Assembly (NCBI RefSeq): GCF_002160135.1 | Contig: NZ_NFJZ01000002.1 | Coordinates: 248,001-312,000, forward strand | Length of the DNA stretch: 64,000 nt | Source of the DNA: Lachnoclostridium sp. An196 | GTDB taxonomy: Bacteria > Bacillota > Clostridia > Lachnospirales > Lachnospiraceae | Direction: 5' to 3' | Shown: positions 57,577 to 64,000 of the stretch, in pieces | How the letters are laid out: each line of letters opens with the position of its first letter | Numbering within the stretch: position 1 is the stretch's first letter | Program-made: the position numbers and the translations under genes | Notes under the pieces: model-generated | Told to the model about the DNA's origin: nothing | The model's input: the letters and a program-made list of their open reading frames with translations, nothing else | Database searches by the model: none

Positions 57577-58062
57577 ATGAGATTGTTTATATCCATTCAA
57601 CTGTCGGATGAAATGAAAAAGGCTCTGGTTGCCTGCATGCATGATCTGAAGAAGCAGGGCGTGGAGGGAAACTATGTGCCGGCGCAGAATCTGCATCTGA
57701 CGTTGGCATTTATCGGAGAATATGACGATCCCGCCGGAGTGAAACGGGTACTCGAAAGTGTTCCTCTGCCGCCGTTCCGGCTCAGTCTTTCGGAGAAGGG
57801 GAACTTTGGGAATCTTCTCTGGGCAGGAGTGAAAGGGAATCAAAAGTTGAAAACTTATGTAAAGGATCTGCGGGAAGCGCTGAAAGAAGCAGACATCCCA
57901 TTCGATCATGATAAATTTGTCCCGCACATTACGCTGGTGCGGAAAGCGGCGGCAAAGAAACCATATGAGGTACATCTGGGCAAGGCAGAGATGATGGTAA
58001 AAAAGGCTTCACTTATGAAATCAGAAATGAAAAACGGAAAAGTGATTTACAGGGAAATGTAA
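57577..58062 (+). CDS. thpR: RNA 2',3'-cyclic phosphodiesterase (2H family)
   Basis: The 161-residue 2H phosphoesterase starts MRLFISIQLSDEMKKAL and has the two catalytic HxT motifs: HLTLAFIGE (near 45) and HITLVRKA (near 113). It opens 2',3'-cyclic phosphates of RNA. It is 13 bp after the chimeric gene, so it was presumably in the same operon as the lost NUDIX or DUF6485 gene. Confidence 0.93.
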   Translation: MRLFISIQLSDEMKKALVACMHDLKKQGVEGNYVPAQNLHLTLAFIGEYDDPAGVKRVLESVPLPPFRLSLSEKGNFGNLLWAGVKGNQKLKTYVKDLREALKEADIPFDHDKFVPHITLVRKAAAKKPYEVHLGKAEMMVKKASLMKSEMKNGKVIYREM

Positions 58063-58142
58063 GGGCTTTTTCGCCTCCCTTTGGGGTATACTACAGGGAC
58101 CTCCTGCATAGATTGTAAAAACAATTGATCCAGGGGATTTCA

Positions 58143-58397
58143 TTGAAAGATTATATCTCAGAAAGAGCCGTAAAGATTGCGAATTATATTATACAGAACA
58201 ACGCGACGGTCCGTCAGACGGCTCATGCATTTGGGGTGAGCAAGTCTACGGTGCACAAAGATGTGGCGGAACGGCTTCTGTACATTAATCCGCATCTGGC
58301 GGCGGAGGCCCGGAAAGTGCTGGATATCAATAAATCAGAAAGGCATATCCGGGGAGGGATGGCGACGAGGGAGAAGTATCTGCATCAGCATGGATAA
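58143..58397 (+). CDS. spoIIID: Sporulation transcriptional regulator SpoIIID
   Basis: The 84-residue protein reads LKDYISERAVKIANYIIQ then NATVRQTAHAFGVSKSTVHKD, the SpoIIID HTH, and ends RGGMATREKYLHQH. It controls mother-cell genes under sigma-E. A TTG start at 58143 is chosen because AGGGG lies 6 bp upstream and the family begins there (M-K-D-Y-I); the frame from 58125 has no site. Sporulation genes elsewhere in the window (SipL-like, GerA) fit its regulon. Confidence 0.93.
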   Translation: MKDYISERAVKIANYIIQNNATVRQTAHAFGVSKSTVHKDVAERLLYINPHLAAEARKVLDINKSERHIRGGMATREKYLHQHG

Positions 58398-58566
58398 AAA
58401 TAACCGGCGGCAGGAAAGCGGTCATCCGGCACAGGGATATGTGTCGGATGAATTTTTATACGGATTCTTGTATTTCGAGGATAAATCCGATAGAATTAGC
58501 TGCAGAAGCAGTCATCTGCATCAGTGCAGGCAGAGAACCAGGGGTGTACGCACGGAGGAGCACAGA

Positions 58567-59436
58567 ATGAATCAGTCTCTAAAACTGTCCATACAGAAAA
58601 TCTATCCGGATCTGCGCAGGTCTGAAAAGAAGGTGGCGGACTATCTGCTGAGCCATACGGGGTCTTACCGGAATCTGACGCTGAACCGGATTGCCCGGGA
58701 AGCGGAGGTGAGCCAGCCGACCGTCCTTCGTTTTATCCGCGCGATGGGATATTCGGGTTTTAAAGAGTTCCGCTACGTACTGGCGGAAGAAAAGGAGGAG
58801 AAGACCGGTACATGGGACCATATTCTGTATGGCTTCCCGTTTACCGAGTACGACCATGTGGAGGATGTGCCGGCCAAGCTGATCAGCACGACCATCGAGC
58901 ATCTGAAAGACACGCTCAGGAACATCTCTCCCGATACGCTGAAAGAAGTAGTGCAGGCGCTGGTCCGGGCGGAGAAGATCGCGGTCTACTATGTGGAAAA
59001 TTCTGCATGTACGGCCAGCGACCTGGTAACGAAGCTTTTGTACCTTGGCATGAACTGCTGCGCATATAATGATTATTATATGCAGAATGTCAGCGCGGGA
59101 AATCTGACGGAAAAAGACGTGGCGGTGGGAATCTCATATTCGGGAAATTCCCGCAGTACGGTGGATGCCATGCGCACAGCGCATGAGAACGGCGTAAAGA
59201 CGATTGCGATTACCAATTTTGAAAACAGCCTGATCGAGAAGTACTCTGATTTGGTGCTGCGGACCAGCAATCAGCAGCATTTTTATGGAGACGCGATTTT
59301 TTCCAGGGTATCCCAGCTGGCAGTGGTGGATATGATCTATACAGGCATCATGCTCAGCGATTATGAGAAATATACCGGGATTCTGGACCGGAGCAGCCGG
59401 CTGATCCAGGCGCAGGCGTACCCGCCGGAAGAATAG
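58567..59436 (+). CDS. RpiR/MurR-family transcriptional regulator
   Basis: The 289-residue protein has an N-terminal HTH_6 (LRRSEKKVADYLLSHTGSYRNLTLNRIAREAEVSQPTVLRFIRAMGYSGFKEFR) and a SIS domain (about 125-260; IAVYYVENSACTASDLVTKLL and VAVGISYSGNSRSTVDAM). GGAGGAGCACAG precedes ATG at 58567; the frame is open further up but overlaps spoIIID. It lies directly before the aminoethylphosphonate cluster, with a palindrome between, so it most likely regulates that operon, perhaps sensing a phosphonate or aldehyde. Confidence 0.92.
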   Translation: MNQSLKLSIQKIYPDLRRSEKKVADYLLSHTGSYRNLTLNRIAREAEVSQPTVLRFIRAMGYSGFKEFRYVLAEEKEEKTGTWDHILYGFPFTEYDHVEDVPAKLISTTIEHLKDTLRNISPDTLKEVVQALVRAEKIAVYYVENSACTASDLVTKLLYLGMNCCAYNDYYMQNVSAGNLTEKDVAVGISYSGNSRSTVDAMRTAHENGVKTIAITNFENSLIEKYSDLVLRTSNQQHFYGDAIFSRVSQLAVVDMIYTGIMLSDYEKYTGILDRSSRLIQAQAYPPEE

Positions 59437-59493
59437 AAGGGACAGCTTTGCGCAGACGGCTTCAGACCCGTGCCGGGTCATCTTAAATTTTGG

Positions 59494-59516
59494 AAAATTT
59501 TACATATGTAAGTTTT
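59494..59516. promoter_or_regulatory. Palindromic candidate operator for the RpiR regulator
   Basis: The perfect 12-bp palindrome TTACATATGTAA (59500-59511) sits in the larger symmetric AAAAT-TTACATATGTAA-GTTTT. It lies just after the RpiR stop and before the transporter operon. Confidence 0.5.
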
Positions 59517-59519
59517 GAC

Positions 59520-59552
59520 CTGTAGAAATGTAGAATTTCTACAGTTTTTTTT
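59520..59552 (+). terminator. Terminator of the rpiR-type gene
   Basis: Perfect 10-bp stem CTGTAGAAAT / ATTTCTACAG with T8. If the transporter promoter is upstream of it, it would act as an attenuator. Confidence 0.85.
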
Positions 59553-59678
59553 ACGTGCTCTTTACAAACTTTTCCCTGCTTTTTGATAGCGGTACGGCCG
59601 GAAAAATGGTTTCATATATCTGGACCTGAGAACGGCGAGAAGCAAGACGCTGTGAAAGAAGGAAGGAGTTAGAGCAGA

Positions 59679-60455
59679 ATGCTTGAGATTAAGAATCTGA
59701 AAAAATCATATGACGGAATTACGATCCTGCATGATATTAATCTGGCGATTGACGACGGAGAGATCGTGTCGATCCTGGGACCGTCCGGATGCGGCAAGAC
59801 GACGCTTTTGAACCTGATCCTGGGGCTCACGGACGCCGACGGGGGCGAGATTCTGTTCCAGGGTGAAAATATGCTGCGTGTACCCATGGAACAGAGAGGA
59901 TTTAATATAGTGTTTCAGGATTATGCGCTGTTCCCGAATCTGAACGTATACAAGAATATTACTTACGGGCTGAGAAATAATCCCTCTATTTCTACGAAGC
60001 AGGAAGTGGAGGACCTGATCGATCTTCTGGGATTGAGAGAGCATCTGGATAAGAAGATCGAGCAGCTCTCCGGAGGTCAGAAACAAAGAGTGGCCCTGGC
60101 GCGGACTATGGTGATGAAACCGAAGATCCTTCTGCTGGATGAACCGCTGAGCGCTTTGGACGGGGTGATCAAAGAATCTATCAAAGCAAAGATCAAACAG
60201 ATCGCCAGAGACTATCACCTGACAACGATCATCGTTACCCATGACCCGGAGGAAGCGCTGACGCTGTCGGACAAAGTCCTGATCATCCAGAACGGGACGA
60301 TCTCCCAGTATGGGAAACCGGATGATATTATCCAGAAGCCGGAGAATGATTTTGTGAAAGAATTTATTCTCAACCAGCTTCTGATCAAGAAGAACAATAT
60401 TTTTACATTATTCAGGCAGGGGAACGAGCCTCAGATGGCGGCGCAGGTGGGATGA
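59679..60455 (+). CDS. phnT: ABC transporter ATP-binding protein, 2-aminoethylphosphonate type
   Basis: The 258-residue ATPase has Walker A GPSGCGKTTLLN, signature LSGGQKQRVALART, Walker B ILLLDEPLSALD and switch His in IIVTHDPEEALTL. The symbol is from context: the next gene encodes a fused two-domain permease, then a phosphonate binding protein fragment, PhnW and PhnX. By sequence alone it is a spermidine/iron/phosphonate-type (MOI subfamily) ATPase. Confidence 0.85.
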   Translation: MLEIKNLKKSYDGITILHDINLAIDDGEIVSILGPSGCGKTTLLNLILGLTDADGGEILFQGENMLRVPMEQRGFNIVFQDYALFPNLNVYKNITYGLRNNPSISTKQEVEDLIDLLGLREHLDKKIEQLSGGQKQRVALARTMVMKPKILLLDEPLSALDGVIKESIKAKIKQIARDYHLTTIIVTHDPEEALTLSDKVLIIQNGTISQYGKPDDIIQKPENDFVKEFILNQLLIKKNNIFTLFRQGNEPQMAAQVG

Positions 60456-60456
60456 G

Positions 60457-62130
60457 ATGAACCGAAGGAAAGAGAATGAAATCAAAGGGATTTTTGGACT
60501 GGTTGTCCTGGTATTTCTCATCTTTTTGCTGATCCCGCTGGCCCGCCTGTTTCTGAAATCCTTTATGGGGGACGCCGGCCCGACGCTGGGCCATTATGCG
60601 GAGGTGCTGACGGGCAGAGGCTTCCTGGAAGCCTTTGGAAACAGCCTGCTGATCTCGTCAGTAAGCGCGGTGATGACCACGGCCCTGGCTTTTATCCTGG
60701 CCTATGCGGTCCATTACTGCAATCTTCCTAAAGGATATAAAGGCTTTATCAGCCGGGCGGCAGTGATCCCCATGCTGCTTCCGACGATTACCTACGGGTT
60801 CGCGATCATTTATTCGTTTGGGAAACAGGGACTGATCACACAGCTGTTCGGCGCGCAGCTCTTTGATATCTATGGCTTCAACGGGCTGCTGCTGGGATAT
60901 GTGATCTATACTTTGCCGGTATCGTTCCTGCTCCTGAGCAATACCATGAGTTACGTGGATAAAAAATTCTCCATCGTATCCCGGATCATGGGGGACAGCC
61001 CCTTTGCTACTTTTGTGAGAACCGTGCTCCGGCCGCTTCTGAGAACGCTGGCCGCCTCTTTCGTGCAGTGCTTTTTCCTGTGCTTTACCGATTACGGAAT
61101 CCCGGCGTCGGTAGGAGGCGAGTTTGAAGTGGTGGCGACCGTACTCTACAACGAGATGCTGGGAAGCGTGCCGAACTTCAGCCGCGGAGCCTGCGTGGCC
61201 ATGATGATGCTGATCCCGTCCATGGTCACGATTGCGCTGCTGCATTATCTGGAAAAATACAACATCCGTTATAATAAGATCTCCCAGACCGAGATCCGCA
61301 AAGGAGCCGTCCGGGATACGGCGTTTGGGATACTCAGCGCCCTGATCCTGCTGTGCGTGCTCTCGGTATTCGCTGTGATCTTCGTGGTGCCCTTTGTGGA
61401 CGAATGGCCGTACCGGATTCAGTTTACACTGGAACATGTGATCAGCGTATTCTCGGACAGCAGCCTGGTAACGGTGTGCCGGAATTCCCTGATCGTGGCG
61501 TTCCTGACGGCGGCGGCAGGCTCCCTGACCGCCTACGGCGCCGCGCTCACCACAGCCAGAAGCCATCTGCCGGGGAAGGTAAAACAGGTGATTGAGAATA
61601 TTTCCCTGATTACCAACACCATCCCGGGTATGGTCATCGGTATCGCCTATATGCTGGTGTTTTCGGGTACGCCCCTGCAGAACACGCTGTTTATCATCGT
61701 CATCTGCAATGTGATCCATTATTTTTCAACGCCGTACCTGATGATGAAAAGCTCCCTGGCCAAGATGAACGCGTCCTGGGAGACGACGGCCATGCTGATG
61801 GGGGACACCTGGCTGAAGACGATCGTCCGGGTGGTGACGCCCAACGCCATGGGAACGATTCTGGAAGTGTTCAGTTACTATTTTGTCAATGCCATGGTGA
61901 CGGTCAGCGCCGTAATCTTTATCGCGGGAGCCAGGACGATGGTGATTACCACGAAGATCAAGGAGCTACAGTATTATACGAAATTCAATGAAGTATTTGT
62001 ACTGTCTCTTCTGATCCTGGCGGTAAATCTTGCCGCCAAAGGCCTGTTCCATTATATAGCCACGGACAGGCAGAAAATAAAAGTAAAAAGGACGGTGCGC
62101 CGTCCGGTGATCTCCAAATCGGCGGGCTGA
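60457..62130 (+). CDS. Fused two-domain ABC permease, putative 2-aminoethylphosphonate transporter
   Basis: The 557-residue protein has about 12 membrane segments in two homologous halves, each with a binding-protein-dependent permease domain: the EAA-like loops are near VSRIMGDSPFATFVRTVLRPLL (first half) and ETTAMLMGDTWLKTIVRVVTPNAMG (second half). Single-chain permeases like this are typical of the aminoethylphosphonate ABC systems in clostridia. The start is one base after the ATPase stop, so the two are coupled. Confidence 0.9.
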   Translation: MNRRKENEIKGIFGLVVLVFLIFLLIPLARLFLKSFMGDAGPTLGHYAEVLTGRGFLEAFGNSLLISSVSAVMTTALAFILAYAVHYCNLPKGYKGFISRAAVIPMLLPTITYGFAIIYSFGKQGLITQLFGAQLFDIYGFNGLLLGYVIYTLPVSFLLLSNTMSYVDKKFSIVSRIMGDSPFATFVRTVLRPLLRTLAASFVQCFFLCFTDYGIPASVGGEFEVVATVLYNEMLGSVPNFSRGACVAMMMLIPSMVTIALLHYLEKYNIRYNKISQTEIRKGAVRDTAFGILSALILLCVLSVFAVIFVVPFVDEWPYRIQFTLEHVISVFSDSSLVTVCRNSLIVAFLTAAAGSLTAYGAALTTARSHLPGKVKQVIENISLITNTIPGMVIGIAYMLVFSGTPLQNTLFIIVICNVIHYFSTPYLMMKSSLAKMNASWETTAMLMGDTWLKTIVRVVTPNAMGTILEVFSYYFVNAMVTVSAVIFIAGARTMVITTKIKELQYYTKFNEVFVLSLLILAVNLAAKGLFHYIATDRQKIKVKRTVRRPVISKSAG

Positions 62131-62175
62131 ACAGCTATAACTGAAAAAATCAAAAGAAATGTGAGGAAAAGAAGA

Positions 62176-62469
62176 ATGAAAAATGTAAAAAGATGTACGT
62201 CCCTGTTGCTTGCGGCGGCGATGCTGTCCGCGGCAGTTCTGACCGGATGCGGTTCCGGAGCTAATGCGGCTTCCGGAGAAGTGGTGATCTACACCAATGC
62301 GGATGACGAAGCGATGGAGGCGATGAAACATGCTCTGGACGCCAATGGAAGAATTTCATTACGACCAGATCCCGGATGCCGGGCGCGTGGAAGAGATCCT
62401 GAAAGAACATCCGGAGATCACCCATGTGTCCATGGTACACAGCGAGACGACTTCGGGAATTCTCAATGA
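62176..62469 (+). pseudogene. 5' fragment of the phosphonate substrate-binding lipoprotein gene
   Basis: The frame begins with a lipoprotein signal (NVKRCTSLLLAAAMLSAAVLTGCGSG) and the first strand of a periplasmic binding protein (GEVVIYTNADDEAMEAMKHALDANG, about codon 58). From about 62345 the DNA is that of phnW in a different frame, and the remaining codons to the stop at 62469 are out-of-frame noise. Some 280-300 residues of the binding protein are missing. A tethered stub without ligand-binding domain is expected. Confidence 0.85.
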
Positions 62470-63130
62470 TATCGCATCTGTGACAAAAGCAGTAAAGGCA
62501 GCCGGAAAAACCATGATCGTGGACGCCATGTCCAGCTTTGCCGGCGTGGATATACCGGTGGGAGAGCTTCAGCTCGATTTTCTGATCAGCAGCGCCAACA
62601 AATGTATTCAAGGTGTGCCGGGATTCTCTTTTATCATCTGCCGCAGGAAGGCGCTGGACCAATGTGAGGGGAAGGCCAGGAGCCTGTCCCTGGATCTGTA
62701 CGATCAGTGGAAGACCATGCAGGCGGACGGAAAATGGAGATTTACTTCCCCCACGCATGTGGTGCTTGCATTCGCGAAAGCCCTGGAGGAATTGGACGAG
62801 GAAGGCGGTATCGAAGCCCGCAGCCGTCGTTACCAGGAAAATAACCGCTATCTGATCAGTCATATGAAGGCTATGGGATTTATCCCTTATGTGTCGGAAG
62901 AACACCAGGGACCGATTATCACTACTTTCTTCTATCCGGAGAACAGGAACTACACTTTTGATGAGATGTACCGTTACATCAAAGAGAGAGGCTATGCGAT
63001 TTATCCCGGCAAAGTGACGGATGCAGATACTTTCCGCATCGGAAATATCGGGGAGATCTATCTGGAAGATATGGAAAAACTCTGCCGGATTTTCCGGGAG
63101 TTTCTTCAGGCAAAGGGGGCGGCGGCATGA
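62330..63130 (+). pseudogene. phnW: Truncated 2-aminoethylphosphonate--pyruvate aminotransferase
   Basis: From MEEFHYDQIPDAGRVEEILKE (about 62345) the sequence is a normal PhnW: HVSMVHSETTSGILNDI, VDAMSSFAGVDIPVGEL, the PLP lysine in SSANKCIQGVPGFSF, FTSPTHVVLAFAKALEEL, and a full C-terminus. About 110 N-terminal residues, including the first PLP/substrate loops, are missing. An open frame from 62330 gives five foreign codons before this point and has no ribosome binding site. Activity is therefore unlikely, although the Lys and C-terminal domain remain. It overlaps phnX by 4 bp. Confidence 0.88.
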
Positions 63131-63891
63131 AATGTGAAGCGGTGATCTTTGACTGGGCCGGGACGACGGTTGACTATGGATGTTTTGCTCCGATGCAGGC
63201 TTTTATGGAAATCTTCCGCGCATACGGAATCGAACCGACGATGGAAGAAACAAGAAGACCCATGGGTATGCTGAAATGGGACCATATCAAGACTATGCTG
63301 CAGATGGAGCGCATCGGGGAAGAATTCCGCCGGATTCACGGCAGAGATTTCACGGATGTGGATGTAGACGCCATGCACAACCGTTTTCAGGAGATGCTTC
63401 TCGGCATCCTGGACAGGTTCTCCGATCCGAAAGATTATGTGAGAGAAACGGTGGAGGCGCTTCGCAGGAAAGGGATCCGGATTGGATCTACTACCGGATA
63501 TACCGACGTCATGATGGAAATCGTGACCAGAGAGGCAGCGAAGAAAGGTTATGAACCGGATTGCTGGTTCAGTCCGGATTCTGTCCAGCATATGGGGCGT
63601 CCCTATCCGTATATGATTTTCCGGAATATGGAAATGCTCCGGGTCGCGTCCGTAAAAAATGTGATCAAAGTGGGCGATACCATTTCTGATATAAAAGAAG
63701 GCAGAAACGCGGGCGTGTTCACTGTGGGAATCGTCGAAGGGAGCTCTGAGATGGGGCTGACCAAAGAGGAGTACGAAGCCCTGGACGATGAAACCAGAGA
63801 GCAGATGATCCGCAGAGTAACGGACCGCTATATGGAAGCTGGCGCAGATCGGGTAATCCGGGATATCCGCGGGGTGCTGGAGCTGGTTTAG
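63127..63891 (+). CDS. phnX: Phosphonoacetaldehyde hydrolase
   Basis: The 254-residue HAD enzyme splits phosphonoacetaldehyde to acetaldehyde and phosphate. Motif I is FDWAGTTVDYG (Asp9), and MGMLKWDHIKTML carries the Schiff-base lysine (Lys50). IGSTTGYTDVMMEIV is motif II region, and VIKVGDTISDIKEGRNAG is motif IV. Length is normal. The ATG overlaps the phnW stop, and a terminator follows, so it is last in the operon. With phnW broken, its substrate would have to come from another route. Confidence 0.94.
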   Translation: MKCEAVIFDWAGTTVDYGCFAPMQAFMEIFRAYGIEPTMEETRRPMGMLKWDHIKTMLQMERIGEEFRRIHGRDFTDVDVDAMHNRFQEMLLGILDRFSDPKDYVRETVEALRRKGIRIGSTTGYTDVMMEIVTREAAKKGYEPDCWFSPDSVQHMGRPYPYMIFRNMEMLRVASVKNVIKVGDTISDIKEGRNAGVFTVGIVEGSSEMGLTKEEYEALDDETREQMIRRVTDRYMEAGADRVIRDIRGVLELV

Positions 63892-63926
63892 CCGAAATAA
63901 GAATGAAAAATGGAACAGAAAGGTGT

Positions 63927-63954
63927 CCTGTGCATTGCGCAGGCCCTTTTTTTT
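63927..63954 (+). terminator. Terminator of the phosphonate operon
   Basis: Stem CCTGTGC / GCGCAGG with a 3-nt loop (one G-T pair), followed by CCC and T8. Confidence 0.8.
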
Positions 63955-64000
63955 ATGTAAAATTTATTTGACTTATAATTTACAGTTTAAGGAATATTTT

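Overview
The window looks like chromosome from a spore-forming Lachnospiraceae (Bacillota, Clostridia), in the Blautia / Mediterraneibacter / Dorea range. The evidence is the gene content: SpoIIID, a SipL-like SPOCS-LysM protein, GerA-type germination genes, a CotH kinase, a SigI/RsgI pair, CarD, GlmS and L25/Ctc. Gram-positive ribosome binding sites and many short intrinsic terminators fit this. The genus is an inference.

Layout. 1-5.5 kb is the right part of a mobilizable element of the serine-recombinase (Tn4451/TnpX-like) type: a partial NUDIX gene, an XRE regulator, a Cys-rich VLP protein, a RepA_N protein, a candidate oriT, a MobV relaxase, a TnpW-like protein and the large serine recombinase. 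Its right end lies inside an XRE-type membrane regulator gene, of which only the 3' part remains, followed by a GNAT fragment and a methyltransferase gene with an internal stop (5.5-6.9 kb). 6.9-25 kb holds recQ, a TIR-domain protein, a WYL regulator operon, an ECF sigma/DUF4179 pair, an XRE/TPR regulator, a flavodoxin, an AraC regulator with a divergent MFS transporter, L25/Ctc, an orphan ABC-type ATPase and an AI-2E family transporter. 25-31 kb has a metal P-type ATPase cluster (26-aa membrane peptide, DUF6110, ATPase, HMA protein), a CNNM/CorC protein and an AbrB/MraZ-like + CarD pair. 31-37 kb is a minus-strand run malQ-plsC-ddl-murF-adh. 37-49 kb is rich in envelope and spore genes: SipL-like, a SigI-RsgI-repeat lipoprotein-CotH run, ispE, and a germination operon in which GerB and a short GerC are fused. 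49-58 kb has glmS, a 196-bp multi-hairpin element, a PadR-SEDS pair, a HAD phosphatase, a membrane GT2, BrnQ, a DUF6485/NUDIX chimera and thpR. 58-64 kb has spoIIID, an RpiR regulator and a 2-aminoethylphosphonate uptake/degradation cluster from which an internal segment has been lost.

Main observations: (i) SigI-RsgI is followed by a lipoprotein that copies the RsgI extracellular domain, including its Asn-Pro pair, and by a CotH kinase; both surface proteins carry 15-residue acidic repeats, which suggests a surface sensing or phosphorylation module; (ii) the GerB-GerC fusion; (iii) several apparent deletion or fusion junctions (phnS/phnW, DUF6485/NUDIX, VOC/antitoxin-like tail, GNAT/methyltransferase); (iv) a dispersed palindromic repeat inserted in frame in an acetyltransferase gene; (v) a 196-bp element with perfect 17-bp terminal inverted repeats that probably forms a 5' leader RNA. 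All calls come from reading translations and motifs; no database search was run.
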